The notes: generated from the sequence alone by a model not told the origin. DNA of 64,000 bases from Meira nashicola (GCA_001600355.1 BCJU01000002.1:2914001-2978000); one strand, 5' to 3'; positions 32,921-43,267 are shown, counted from the stretch's first letter. Numbers and translations are program-made.

Positions 32921-34084
32921 CTAATCGTCATCAACAATAAGTGTTTTAACAGAGAACTTTGTTCGATCGGCAGCATGTTCAACTGCTTCTTTTGCACGTT
33001 CCAAAGGAAATTGAGCTGTAACGATCTTTTTAACATCAATCTTACCAGCAGAAACCAATCGAATCGCTCTTGGCCATGTATCACGATATCTGAATAAGAA
33101 TTTAAGAGTGATTTCGTTTGTTGAAAAGTGCATAAAAGGGAAATTTTTCAAGAAAGAAGAACCAACACCGATAACAAAAACTAAACCACTTGGTTGAGTT
33201 GCATAACCTGCAGTTGCAATACTACTTTCTACACCAGTGCATTCCATCGTAACTGCAGGCATAACTTCACCATTCAATCCTGTTCCTCCAACACCCGAAC
33301 AAGCTTTTGTGAATGTTGCAACGATTTCACGTGCAGTTTCTTGTTCTGACTTTGATAAATCAATTTTGAATGGAATAACATCTTGAACGACTGTTTTAGC
33401 AAAATCTAAACGTTCTTGTGAAAGATCAGTAATTACGATTGGTGAACAACCTGAAGCGGAAGCACACATTAATTGAACTACTCCAATTGGTCCTGCTCCT
33501 GTGATTAAACATGGTTGACCTAAACGTAATTGTGCTTGTGCAGTTGCATGTAAACAAACCGAAAGAGGTTCTAAAAGTGCAATTTCAGCGTAAGACATTG
33601 TTTCGGGAACTTTGTGTAACCAACCTGCAGGATGTAAATGATACCTTCTTAATGTACCATCAGCAGGTGGAACGCTATAAAAGTCAACCGAAGGACATAA
33701 GTTATATTGACCTGTTAAGCAAAAGTTACATGTTGCTTTTCCACATGGAACACCAGGTTCGATTGCAACTCTATCTCCAGGTTTAACGTTTGTAACACCT
33801 TCTCCGATTGCAATTACAATTCCACCTGATTCATGTCCAAGTGCAGTTTTATCGGTAATCTTCCAAGGTCCTAAACCTGCATGTTTCCAAAAATGAACGT
33901 CAGAACCACAAACTCCAGTTGCACGAACGTGAACTAATGCTTGTCCTGGTCCTGGCATTTGTGCTTGACTTTTTACAAGTTCTAATTTTGATTCATGTGT
34001 TGCCATCAAAGTTAAATTCTCTTTTAGAGAAAGTTGTTGTTGTTCAACAGCAATGACTGAAGGAGTAGCTGCAACGGGTGCCAT
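32921..34084 (-). CDS. Zinc-dependent medium-chain polyol dehydrogenase, L-arabinitol 4-dehydrogenase type
   Basis: The 387-residue protein has GVCGSDVHFWKH and GHESGG (catalytic zinc ligands), the four-cysteine structural zinc lobe CGKATCNFCLTGQYNLC, and the Rossmann motif ITGAGPIGVVQLM followed by ITDLS. The acid at the end of the second strand favours NAD over NADP. The HFWKH block and general length resemble fungal L-arabinitol 4-dehydrogenase, with sorbitol and xylitol dehydrogenases as close alternatives. The enzyme would act in cytosolic pentose/polyol catabolism. It is convergent with THI4. Codon bias suggests high expression. Exact substrate cannot be fixed from sequence alone. Confidence 0.85.
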   Translation of the reverse strand: MAPVAATPSVIAVEQQQLSLKENLTLMATHESKLELVKSQAQMPGPGQALVHVRATGVCGSDVHFWKHAGLGPWKITDKTALGHESGGIVIAIGEGVTNVKPGDRVAIEPGVPCGKATCNFCLTGQYNLCPSVDFYSVPPADGTLRRYHLHPAGWLHKVPETMSYAEIALLEPLSVCLHATAQAQLRLGQPCLITGAGPIGVVQLMCASASGCSPIVITDLSQERLDFAKTVVQDVIPFKIDLSKSEQETAREIVATFTKACSGVGGTGLNGEVMPAVTMECTGVESSIATAGYATQPSGLVFVIGVGSSFLKNFPFMHFSTNEITLKFLFRYRDTWPRAIRLVSAGKIDVKKIVTAQFPLERAKEAVEHAADRTKFSVKTLIVDDD

Positions 34085-34635
34085 CTTTGATAGAGTTATG
34101 AGTAGAGGGTGTCGTACGATAGGTATAACTTCAAGGTTAGATCAAGGAAAAAAAAAGTCAAAGTTTGGAGAAAGATGAAGGAGATGAAGAAAGAATGATA
34201 ATCATCATTTATTAACTTTATTGTCTGTCTCCCTCGTTCGCCGGTCTTGAATTGAATGGAAGAAAGGAATGATTCAAAAGAAAAATCAATATATTCAGTC
34301 GTCATGTACCCCACCCCCACGCTTCCGCGGGTGTAAAGACTGAAAATGTGCGTACACTCGCGTAAAGAGTAACACGCTCCGTGGTATTAGCACTTTTTCA
34401 CTCTTTTCGGTAAACTCTGATCTTTTTTTTGTTTCGGAGTGTATGGAGAACAACACAAGCTTAATTGTCAAGAGATTTCCGAACCGAGTTGCAGCGACTA
34501 CAATCAATGTGCATACAGATGTATATACCTTAAATATATATCAAATACATATTTCGGATATTTTTCAATCTTGACATTGATGTGGTGTATGATAATCATA
34601 TGTACAGATTGATTATATAATATACCTAGTAATTA
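34085..34635. promoter_or_regulatory. Intergenic region upstream of the polyol dehydrogenase
   Basis: About 550 nt, AT-rich, with CCCCACCCCCACGC near 34310. This is the promoter of the dehydrogenase and the 3' flank of the secreted hydrolase. Nothing else is seen. Confidence 0.3.
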
Positions 34636-35874
34636 TTAAAAACCATTACCTTTGATGAATTGCAAAATACGTTGATTTGCACCTTTTGCAACAGTATGGA
34701 AAGCTAAACCGTGACCTGAATTTGCTATCAAGATACCAGTTGCATTTTTTGAAGAAGGGTATAATGTTTTTGCTGATTCTTCTGCTAAATTTTTACCATT
34801 TTGTTCACCTGCACTAAGAGCAAAGATGAAATCTTTATCGGGTAAAACAACTTGAACTGGACCTTTAAAACTTTGAGCAACACCACCAACGTTTGCAATT
34901 GTGAATAAAGAACCTTGTGTAACGGGTTGTTCAGTTTCACGTTGAAGTTTATTTGCACCTTCAGTAACAAAATAAGGATAAGCAAAATTTTGTTGACCTG
35001 AATAATCTGTTCCAGTTACGAGCCAAGAAGGTGGTGCATTACCTAATCTTTTAGGAAAGACAGACTTTGCTTGTGTATAAACGGTTGATAAAAGATAAAA
35101 TGGTAAACCCATTGTATAAGTAGAGAAACCAGTTAAAATTAAACCATCAGCTAAATCAGGTCTTAATTTTGATAAAGCTTGAGATTGAACGGATCCATAA
35201 GAATGACCAATCAAAACAGTTTTTGACCATTTACGATTACCAACCTTATTGCTATTCTTTACCATATCTGCAATACTGATTAAAATTCCAACTTCAGTTG
35301 GTGCTTGAGCTACATTATAACCATCTTCAGGACGTTCACTTGCACCTGTTCCTAAACGATCATAACGGAAAGTTGAAAAACCTTTTTCTGCAGCAGCATA
35401 AGCATAAGAATAATCTTGTTCTTTTACACCAAGAGCTTCATTATGGAAATTCCAATAATTACCGTCAAATCCAATACCGTGAACTAAAACTTGTAAAGTT
35501 TCAGATTTTCTACCTTTTTTTGGTTCACAATAAACACCTGAAATTTGAAATGTTTGAGTAACTTCTTTCATTCCTTTGATATATGTTGTTTGAAATGGTG
35601 CAGTATCATTACGTACTAAACCAGTTGTAAAATTAACGAATAATTCTGTAATTTGAGTTTGATTAATGTTACGTGCAACTCCCATCTTTTCAACATCAAA
35701 TTCAGTTCGATTTGCAGTTGATTTGACGGAATATGTTTGTCTTTGACAGTTTGCATTGCTTACCGTATCATCTTCATATGGCAATGGACCACTTCTAGGT
35801 GATAAAGAATGAGCATTGCTTAAACCTAAAAGTGCAACAGCAAGTGAGACGGTTGACAAGAGATTGAACTTCAT
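34636..35874 (-). CDS. Secreted alpha/beta-hydrolase
   Basis: The 412-residue protein has a clean signal peptide (MKFNLLSTVSLAVALLGLSNA, cut near residue 21). The alpha/beta-hydrolase core contains an oxyanion-type LVHGIGFDGNYWNF, the FRYDRLGTG strand-turn, the nucleophile elbow LIGHSYGS (Ser in GHSYG), a LPDKDFIF acid strand and the C-terminal NSGHGLAFH with the catalytic His. Several NxT/S sequons (NRT, NQT, NFT, NDT) suggest glycosylation. Similar secreted hydrolases occur in many fungi with unproven substrates. Esterase or lipase activity is likely. A TATA box lies about 65 nt upstream. Confidence 0.85.
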   Translation of the reverse strand: MKFNLLSTVSLAVALLGLSNAHSLSPRSGPLPYEDDTVSNANCQRQTYSVKSTANRTEFDVEKMGVARNINQTQITELFVNFTTGLVRNDTAPFQTTYIKGMKEVTQTFQISGVYCEPKKGRKSETLQVLVHGIGFDGNYWNFHNEALGVKEQDYSYAYAAAEKGFSTFRYDRLGTGASERPEDGYNVAQAPTEVGILISIADMVKNSNKVGNRKWSKTVLIGHSYGSVQSQALSKLRPDLADGLILTGFSTYTMGLPFYLLSTVYTQAKSVFPKRLGNAPPSWLVTGTDYSGQQNFAYPYFVTEGANKLQRETEQPVTQGSLFTIANVGGVAQSFKGPVQVVLPDKDFIFALSAGEQNGKNLAEESAKTLYPSSKNATGILIANSGHGLAFHTVAKGANQRILQFIKGNGF

Positions 35875-36739
35875 TATTATCTGCGGGGAAAGGGGGGATG
35901 GGTGGTTGATGAAGAATTATAAATTATATCAAGATGGTTTTTATATCTTTTCTTTTGTGGAGTGAAGGGAACACCGAATAAACCAATTGCCGAACCGTGC
36001 TTATGCTTGTGTTCTATTGATTCTTTTTAGTGTGAGAATTCCTGTCAGAAAAGAAAGAGAGAGGTTTGATCATTTTGTTTGTCTTAGTGTCGTTATGAAC
36101 AAAGTATATTTCCGCAACGCAAAGAATAGTTGCAGATCATGCATAAGCCAGATGCATAATTCAGTAGATGTAGTCTCATACTGGCACAATACCCTGCTTG
36201 AACATCTTATAAAATCATACGTTTGAGGTTTATCTTTCCGTTAAAAATGTAATCAAATCTGAGAATGAAAATAAAATAAGATGATGTACAAAAATAGGGT
36301 TCAATATAACTTTACACTTAACACGAATGTTCCAAGATCGATCGTCATCATTCAAAAGGAAAAAGGTGACTAAAATAGCGTAACCCGTTGGCTGCCCTGC
36401 TCTGCTCTGCTGCACATTCCTATGCACAACGCCACACAAATAACATTAAAAAAGAAAAAGCAAATGCCGTTCATTTCCCCGCAAAAGAAGTATTTTAGTT
36501 CTCTTTTTCTCTCTTTCGGTTTTTCCGATGCGTACATACTATACTATACTTGTCTATGATCGGAAATAAATTAAAAAACGATTTCTCCTCTTATTTTTCC
36601 GATCATACACGTTCCCCTATGTGGGCAAATATGGCTTACGTTGACTTAATATTAATAATATATATTCGTGTGTGTGTGTTTGTGTGTGTACAGTGAGGGA
36701 ATGAATGAGTATAATGTCCATAATGAGCGAGTAATCTGA
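35875..36739. promoter_or_regulatory. Intergenic region upstream of the secreted hydrolase
   Basis: It contains TATAAAAA on the minus strand at 35938-35945, 64-71 nt before the hydrolase ATG. A (GT)n-like stretch near 36668-36690 belongs to the chitin deacetylase 3' flank. No further gene is supported. Confidence 0.4.
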
Positions 36740-38134
36740 TCAAGCAATCAAAAGGAAGCCAAGAACGGCAAAGATACCGCAAGAGATAGCATTCCAATTA
36801 GTGAAAGCAATCATTGGAGAAGCACTTGATTTTTTAGTACCAGTTGATAATTGACCGTTATTGCCAACGGAAGAACCTGTTTGAGTAGCAGCAGAAAGAG
36901 GACTATAAGTAGCAGAAGCAACCTTAAAGTTATTCATATCTGGAATATTTGCTGGACTAATCTTTCCTGCAGTATAATCGGCAAAGTTTGGGAATGTAAT
37001 TCCTTCAGGATAAGGATTTGTTTCGTTCATGCAAGCTGTAATTGGAACGATGTTTTTGAAATGTTTCTTGATCGTAGGATACATTTCCATCATTTCGTTC
37101 ATCGTGTCTGCATTAATTTCATGAGTTAAGACGATATTACCATGTGTATCGTAATTTTGATTAATGATTGAATTATAATTTTGAACGATTTGTGATGTTG
37201 GTAATGTTCCTTGTGGTTGAATTTGCCAATCTTCTGTATCATCACTCCAAACGTTTGTACTCATTCCTAAACCTTGAGCGATTGCACGTACACGATCATC
37301 AACGTCACCATAAGGTGGACGCCAACAACGAGCAGTAATACCAAGAATATCTTTTATTGCTTTTCCGGTATAATATAATTCTGCGAAAACTTGATCGTTT
37401 GTTAATTGAGTCATATATTGATGTGACCATGTATGAACACAGATATGATGTCCGTCAGCTAAACCACGTTGACCTTGTGCTGGCCAATCTAATAAATTTG
37501 ATCCGATATAAAATAATGTTGCTTTTTGATTATTCTCTTTTAAGAAATCGTAGAATTTATTATGTGTACAATTTGGTCCGTCATCAAAAGTTAAACCCCA
37601 AGTATCAGGTTCAGGACATTGCCAAATATCAGGATTTAAACCTTTATGTTTTGGTGTAACACATTTATGATATTCATACCAACAATCAGGATCAGAAGAA
37701 GGATAATTTGGTGTTACTTGTGAAAAATCACCTTTGCCACCCGTTCCTTTTTGTTGAACGTCAGAAGGAATGATTCCACTCTTTTGAATTGAATCCCAAA
37801 CTTGTGATGCTTGTGTATCACCTTGAACTAATTCTGCAGTTTGCCAAACGGTTGGAAATTGTGCTTTAATATCTGAAATTCCAGGATAATTATATGCTTC
37901 ACATTCTTCTTTTTGACTTTTAAGTTGTTCTTCTGATTGTTCATTTGTGATCGAAGGTGCAGCGGCAGCAGCAGTTGCAGCTCTTTTTGCTGCAGTCATT
38001 ATTCCACTTCCAGGTTTAATAATCTCTCTTACTTTAAAATTATGTGGTACTCCTTTACCCATATGTGCGTTTGAATCGCTTGCAACCAGTGCTAATGCGA
38101 TTGCTGCTGCTGCAGTGATTGATTTGAAATGCAT
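36740..38134 (-). CDS. Chitin deacetylase (CE4), GPI-anchor type
   Basis: The start is placed at the ATG of MHFKSITAAAAIALALVA (38134), a signal peptide, giving 464 residues. The longer frame starts at TTG. The NodB polysaccharide deacetylase domain shows all motifs in order: LTFDDGPNCTHN (metal-binding DD), HTWSHQYMTQL (metal His pair), RPPYGDVDDRVRAI, VWSDDTEDW and ILTHEIN-like VLTHEINADTM. The C-terminus is Ser/Thr-rich and ends in a hydrophobic tail (SCGIFAVLGFLLIA), so it is likely GPI-anchored in the plasma membrane/wall. It converts chitin to chitosan in the cell wall. In basidiomycetes chitosan can mask chitin from host receptors. A TATAAAAG element lies about 100 nt upstream. Confidence 0.94.
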   Translation of the reverse strand: MHFKSITAAAAIALALVASDSNAHMGKGVPHNFKVREIIKPGSGIMTAAKRAATAAAAAPSITNEQSEEQLKSQKEECEAYNYPGISDIKAQFPTVWQTAELVQGDTQASQVWDSIQKSGIIPSDVQQKGTGGKGDFSQVTPNYPSSDPDCWYEYHKCVTPKHKGLNPDIWQCPEPDTWGLTFDDGPNCTHNKFYDFLKENNQKATLFYIGSNLLDWPAQGQRGLADGHHICVHTWSHQYMTQLTNDQVFAELYYTGKAIKDILGITARCWRPPYGDVDDRVRAIAQGLGMSTNVWSDDTEDWQIQPQGTLPTSQIVQNYNSIINQNYDTHGNIVLTHEINADTMNEMMEMYPTIKKHFKNIVPITACMNETNPYPEGITFPNFADYTAGKISPANIPDMNNFKVASATYSPLSAATQTGSSVGNNGQLSTGTKKSSASPMIAFTNWNAISCGIFAVLGFLLIA

Positions 38135-39205
38135 GATTGTGATTGTGATGAAGTCGTTAAAATGTGTGTTGTGCTTGTGAATGTGTTTTGTCAACGTAAA
38201 AAGGTATGCGTCTAGCAACTTTTTTTATTTCTTTTATAGTCAACAATCGAGATCAATCTTGGATCGCGTTGAGACAAATGAGGGGTGTGATGGAAAGATG
38301 TTTCGATGATGATGGAAATAAAATAAGAGTAAATTTGAATACTTTTCTGCCCTTTGTTCATACATATGCAAGTACGGTGTCTATTATTATCGTTAAACTG
38401 CCTATTTTTTGCTTTAAAATGATTGCTGTGATTGGATCGTTATTGCGGCACATTTTCTGTATACATTACGAGAAATGCATACGACACTTTCAAAAGATTT
38501 CAATTGAGTAAAATGAGAGGAAAACCTTTTCGCAAAAAAGAAAAACAGTCAACTGCCAAATTGCATTAAATACATTTAAACCAAATACTATAGGCCGTTC
38601 CTCCCCCTTTGCTCGGCAAGAAAGTGCATGAATTCTTGACTCCCTTACCGGCGGCACCGTAAAAGTGAATGCATATTGAACGGCAAAACATGCGTGTCCG
38701 GCGGAAGATTTAGAGTTTTTTATTTTGTGTTTTCTATTTATATACGCGTACACATAGCATTTCTCCTTTAAGTGCATCATTTCGGCAAACGATATGGAAT
38801 CGTGCATAGACTGTTGTTGTGATATCAGGGTTACATATCTCTCTTCCGCAACGCTGCGCATTCAGCCAGCATTTTGCCCCAGCCAGTGTTTTTACACCCT
38901 GCAACATGCACAATGCATTAATACCAACGACTAAAGTGATCACCAGCGTTCGCCCCTTCGGTCATAAAAAGTACATTGAGTTGCAGGTGTATGTATCACC
39001 CAATTTGAGCGAGCAGCTAGCTTGTCATAATTGCAAATCGGGTAATACAGTAAAACTATACCACGAGTTTGAAGTGCAAGATCACTACTCTTAACATGAT
39101 AGAATCATATTCAATGTTTTCTGAGGTAAGTACATCTCTGCTGTACGGCGATTAAAGAAGTGTCAAAGCCACACAATCTATTCAACAACCTTGGGATTTT
39201 GGTGA

Positions 39206-39380
39206 TACAAGTATAGGCTGAACTGCATTTGTTGGTAAGAAAGTACAGCATTTGCATGTACAAAGTGCATACATTCAAAGCAGTGCTTGTTTATACAAGT
39301 ATAGGCTGAGCTGTATTTGTTGATTAGGAAGTACAGCATTTGCATGTATAAAGTGCATACATTCAAAGCCATGCTTATTA
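39206..39380. repeat. Tandem duplication, about 88-nt unit
   Basis: Two copies begin TACAAGTATAGGCTGA at 39206 and 39294. Each continues through GTACAGCATTTGCATGTA and AAGTGCATACATTCAAAGC. The copies differ at about a tenth of positions, so the duplication is not very recent. Confidence 0.85.
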
Positions 39381-39580
39381 AATAATCACATTTTCTTCAA
39401 CATTCTATAATTTTTTCTATACCTGCTCTCGATCAATATAAGTCTTTAGTAGGGTCTCAATTGGTAGCAAGAACACAATCTTTGACAAACATCATTTATC
39501 GTTGCATCGTTCTATTTTCTTTAGTTATGGCTATAGTTGTATACACAATTATGTTCGGGACGTCTTTTGTGTATTAAATG

Positions 39581-39682
39581 CATTCATAGCCATGCATACT
39601 CGATCGATAGCTGTGAGCGCCTTCTCGGTCAGACATTCATAGCCACGCATACTCGATCGATGGCTGTGAGCGTCTTTTCGGT
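39581..39682. repeat. Tandem duplication, about 53-nt unit
   Basis: Two copies begin CATTCATAGCCA at 39581 and 39634 and share CGCATACTCGATCGAT and GGCTGTGAGCG. They differ by a few substitutions. The CGATCGAT core is palindromic. Confidence 0.85.
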
Positions 39683-39749
39683 AAGTAGCAAAGCATCCTT
39701 ATTCAGTTGTTTTCCTACCTGAAAAAAGTTTGTAAGAAGGTTTGAAAGG

Positions 39750-39757
39750 TATAAATA
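39750..39757 (+). promoter_or_regulatory. TATA box of the small secreted peptide gene
   Basis: TATAAATA lies 64-71 nt before the ATG at 39821, which supports that start over an upstream in-frame ATG at 39773. Confidence 0.6.
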
Positions 39758-39820
39758 TAGGCTTTTAAGAGAATGAGAAGCCCATTTCTATCTCATCATA
39801 TTCAAATAACTTCTATCAAG

Positions 39821-40033
39821 ATGAAGACAACCGTTCATACTTTTGTCTTTTTTAACTTTTTTACCTTGATGGTATTAATGACCTTTACATCTCTCGTCAA
39901 ATCTGCACCAACTTACGGTCCCGTTCCTCCAGACCCATACCCGGATTCACCACCAGGTTCTCCAAAAAAAGATGATTTGAAAATTAAGATCAATAAAAAG
40001 GAGCCAAATCGCAAACATTTGATTGGTCGTTAA
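39821..40033 (+). CDS. Very small secreted protein, unknown family
   Basis: From the ATG at 39821 the product has 70 residues: a signal peptide (MKTTVHTFVFFNFFTLMVLM, cut after VKSA near 29) and a 40-residue mature part that is Pro/Gly-rich then Lys-rich (YGPVPPDPYPDSPPGSP, KKDDLKIKINKK). It has no cysteine. An upstream ATG at 39773 would add 16 residues ahead of the leader and is less likely given the TATA box position. Not recognised. An apoplastic or signalling peptide is possible. Confidence 0.6.
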   Translation: MKTTVHTFVFFNFFTLMVLMTFTSLVKSAPTYGPVPPDPYPDSPPGSPKKDDLKIKINKKEPNRKHLIGR

Positions 40034-40696
40034 GTTCTCTTTTAGTTTTAGAGAACCTATTAAAGCAAGGAGCAGGGTGAGTGTAATGATAACATTGTCA
40101 AAAAGGAAAAATTCGACTGGATCTAACGGAAGTATTACCAGCTCCTTGTTTTTTTAGATGTTTTAAAGAAATGACTTAACCCATTGTCATCCTGGTCAAT
40201 TTTCATATTTCGTTTCCTAAACACTCTATTATCATCCTGGTGATGACCTTTTCCCAATGTACCGATTTCTTTTCCCTTTTTTCGTAACTCAATTCTATTT
40301 TGTTCTGTTCCTGACGTGTTGAAGAATCAGGAGTCAAACTCTAATCTCTAAGTGTTGGCGTGTAGTTTACTAGCAAGCCTGCATACAAATATCTCCCTGC
40401 CTTATCAAGCTTTGGGCATAATCGCCCTTCTTTCGCGCAAAAAATGCAAGCAAGCCTGTGAAGCTTAATCGCGTGTAGTGTTACACTATATGCATATGCA
40501 ACTTTACTCCATAAATCTTGTTGTGTATCATATCCTCGGATTCTGTTCAGGAGAAGGAGTTCACACGCATACATCCTCATTGATCATCACAACACCATTT
40601 CTTATGACATTCAAAAGGTTATTTATCAATCTGTGATTTGGATTTGAATATTCGTTGTGTATGAGAATTGAATCTATCTCAAAATAGAACGCATGT
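40034..40696. promoter_or_regulatory. Intergenic region upstream of BTN1
   Basis: About 660 nt. TCATCCTGGTCA/ATCATCCTGGTGA words repeat near 40189 and 40230. No gene is supported. Confidence 0.3.
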
Positions 40697-40713
40697 ATGA
40701 TTTCAGCCGGTAA
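40693..40713 (+). promoter_or_regulatory. Short upstream ORF overlapping the BTN1 start codon
   Basis: ATG at 40693 opens MYDFSR then TAA, overlapping the main ATG at 40697 in another frame. It may reduce initiation at the main ATG, or favour the in-frame ATG 12 codons later. Confidence 0.4.
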
Positions 40714-42352
40714 TCAAAACGGAGAGATTGCCATGCAAACGATTTCCAGATCGAGTGAAGATGGGCAATCAAATCATGATGTACACGAACAAGCTCGCAC
40801 AACACTTAATGGAAACACAACGACGGAAAGAAGAGGTGGTATAAAGCAACGTATCAAAAGAGGTTTCAACTCTTTATCACATCCGATCACACGTCAATCG
40901 ATTGCATTCTTCTTATTCGGAACGATTAATAATGCAATTTATGTGGTAATCTTAACAGCAGCATTAGAATTAATACCAAAAGGAACACCGACAGGTTTAG
41001 TGGCTTTCTTTAACATTTTTCCCGCTTTGATCGCTAAAGCAATTTGGCCTTACGTTTTAAAAGGAACAGTACGTTATACACGTAGAATTTGGAGTTGCGT
41101 TTCGATGAGCTTTATTGGTCTTTTAATCATCGCTCTTTTACCTTCTCTTTATACTCGTTTAGCTGGAATAGCTTTAGCTTCTTTTTCTTCAGGTTTGGGA
41201 GAATTAACATTTTTGCAATTAAGTACAAGATTTAGTAGAACGGGCGCAGGCAGAGCTGTTGGTTGGTTTTCAAGTGGAACGGGAGCAGCAGGTCTAGTGG
41301 GTGCTTCGGCATGGTGGATAGTTCGTCCTTTAGGTGTAATGGAAGGATTGCTTTCTTTAAGTTTCTTGCCTGTCGGAATGGGTTTCACTTATGCCGTCAT
41401 TCTTACCTCCGTTCAAGCTGTCGATGATGCAGAAGAGGATGCTAAAGGATCATACGAACCTTTGCAAGCTGAAGCGTTTGACGTTGGAGATGATTCAGAA
41501 GAGGATGAAGTAGATCAAGAAGATCCAGATAACATAAAGACTTCAAGAAGAACTTCTCGCGACATTCTAAATGAAGAATCATCAGCAAGTGTTCCATTAG
41601 CTATCTCACCTCACGCATCTTCTTTCGGCGAGATAGTCGATCAAGAGTCAGGTAAAGGGAACTCGTCGAAATCGGTAGGTTTATCCCTAAAGGACAAGAT
41701 CGAATTGATCAAGCCAATGTTGTTCGTTTATATCGTTCCTTTGGTTTTGGTGTACTTTTTCGAGTATACGATAAACCAAGGTGTTGCGCCAACTCTACTT
41801 TATCCACTTCCGACCCGTTCAAATCATCCTTTGCTTGCGCTTGTGATCAAACAGCTGAAAGATTATTATCCATTTTATCAATTAACATATCAAACCTTCG
41901 TCTTTCTCTCACGTTCATCAATTTCAATCTTTCGTTTGCCAGCCATCCCGAAAAGATACCTTTGGGTACCTGCCATCTTGCAAGGATTCTTATTGATCAT
42001 CTTGACAACAGAAAGTATCTATGCATGGTTTCGAGCAAGTATCGCAAGTCCTTTATCTATCGTTTTAGTTTGCGTAGAAGGTCTCGCAGGTGGAAGTGCA
42101 TATGTTAGTGTATTTTATCAAATCGGAACGGATAATAGAAGCGTTGTATCATCACAAAATGGCCAAGATGAAGAACAAGATTCAGAATCAATTGAAGCCC
42201 GTCGAGCACAAGAACATGAATTTAGGATAGGATGTGTAGGTGTAGGTGACACGATGGGAATCATGGCAGCTGCATTATTCTCTATGCCTTTAGAACTTGC
42301 ATTGTGTGATGCACAAGTTCAACGTGGAAGGGATTTATGTAAGCAAGTGTAG
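40697..42352 (+). CDS. BTN1: Btn1/CLN3 (battenin) vacuolar membrane protein
   Basis: The 551-residue polytopic protein has the CLN3 signatures: FFLFGTINNAIYVVILTAA near residue 75, ASFSSGLGELTFLQLSTRF, GWFSSGTGAAGLVGASAWW, then VYFFEYTINQGVAPTLL after a large loop, and a C-terminal CVGVGDTMGIMAAALFSMPLE. About ten transmembrane helices can be seen. The acidic loop at 250-310 is cytosolic by analogy. In yeast Btn1 sits in vacuole and Golgi membranes and affects pH and arginine transport. Its human homologue is mutated in Batten disease. It ends 177 nt from the convergent CFEM array. Confidence 0.94.
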   Translation: MISAGNQNGEIAMQTISRSSEDGQSNHDVHEQARTTLNGNTTTERRGGIKQRIKRGFNSLSHPITRQSIAFFLFGTINNAIYVVILTAALELIPKGTPTGLVAFFNIFPALIAKAIWPYVLKGTVRYTRRIWSCVSMSFIGLLIIALLPSLYTRLAGIALASFSSGLGELTFLQLSTRFSRTGAGRAVGWFSSGTGAAGLVGASAWWIVRPLGVMEGLLSLSFLPVGMGFTYAVILTSVQAVDDAEEDAKGSYEPLQAEAFDVGDDSEEDEVDQEDPDNIKTSRRTSRDILNEESSASVPLAISPHASSFGEIVDQESGKGNSSKSVGLSLKDKIELIKPMLFVYIVPLVLVYFFEYTINQGVAPTLLYPLPTRSNHPLLALVIKQLKDYYPFYQLTYQTFVFLSRSSISIFRLPAIPKRYLWVPAILQGFLLIILTTESIYAWFRASIASPLSIVLVCVEGLAGGSAYVSVFYQIGTDNRSVVSSQNGQDEEQDSESIEARRAQEHEFRIGCVGVGDTMGIMAAALFSMPLELALCDAQVQRGRDLCKQV

Positions 42353-42529
42353 TAATGTTTAAAACATGTAAAACTTTGTATATCAGAACAGCAATGATTT
42401 AAAATCATAATCATAATGAAGAGATGATAGCAGTAAGGTTTGACATGATTTATGGGTAATATGTGGAAAAAGGAATTAATAATAATAAAAAGAAAAAAAA
42501 AAGACATGGAAAGATGAGCTGCATGTCGA

Positions 42530-42898
42530 TTACAACAAAGTGGCAGCACCGGCCAAAAGAGCGGTGAAAACGATTGAACCTGTAGCAACATGTTGAATGA
42601 CAGCACCATTATGACCTGCTGGAGGAGCAGAAGTAGAGCTGGTAGAAGAAGAACCAGAAGCAGGAGCACTACCTGAAGCAGAAGTTGAATTGCTCATACC
42701 TGGCATACCAGCCATACTACCGCTTGAGCCACTTGCACCTGCTGCACCTGCTGATTTGCAAATACCTTCAAATACTTTTTGACCTTGTTGTAATGCAGTA
42801 CGGTTTTGAGCTAAAGCTCCACAATCATTTTGACCGGAAGAAGAAATGCAAACCATTGTCTGTGTTTTTAGAGAGTGGAGAGAGGGTTAGTGAAAATT

Positions 42899-42971
<73 letters not shown>

Positions 42972-43267
42972 AATTCTTTCAATACACTTACAGCATTGCT
43001 GAATTGAGGTTTTGAACAAATACAAGCAACATCCGTCAAACCGGTACATCCAACTGTTGCTGAAGTGGCAGCCTTTGTTGCACATTCTGTGAAACATTTT
43101 GGCAAACTTGAGAGCATTGCACCCGCATCACCTGCGCCACCTGCAGTTGAAGTAACTGGTGTACCTCCAGTTGGTGCTTGAGCAGAAGATGAGGATTGAG
43201 CATGTTTATCTTGAGCGAGAACTAAAGATAGACTTGCTAAAACGATAAAAGCAACGTTGAAACGCAT
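42530..43267 (-). CDS. CFEM-domain GPI-type protein 1, two exons
   Basis: Exons 42992..43267 and 42530..42859 give 201 residues. The intron (42860..42991) has donor GTAAGT, branch CACTAAC and acceptor CAG. It contains a 71-nt homopolymer. A signal peptide (MRFNVAFIVLASLSLVLA) is followed by a Ser/Ala spacer and a CFEM domain with eight cysteines (LPKCFTECA, VGC, ACIC, MVC, NDC, GIC) and Asp in LTDVACIC, where haem-binding CFEM proteins carry the axial ligand. The Ser/Gly/Met tail ends in a hydrophobic segment (SIVFTALLAGAATLL), a GPI signal. The family takes up haem iron or acts in wall integrity and virulence. Confidence 0.92.
42900..42970. repeat. 71-nt poly(T) tract (poly(A) on coding strand) inside a CFEM intron
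   Basis: An uninterrupted run of T from 42900 to 42970 lies between the donor and branch site of the CFEM 1 intron. Removing it would leave a 61-nt intron, the usual size here. Sequencing or assembly length error is likely at such a run. Confidence 0.9.

Larger units (their letters stand above)
38135..39820. other. 1.7-kb intergenic region with two local duplications
   Basis: It holds the chitin deacetylase promoter (TATAAAAG, minus strand, 38231-38238) and two tandem duplications listed separately. Small frames here are not convincing. No RNA gene is seen. Confidence 0.4.

Noticed and set aside
42685..42972. Plus-strand frame ending in a long Phe run
   Set aside because: The Phe run is only translation of the poly(T) tract in the CFEM 1 intron.
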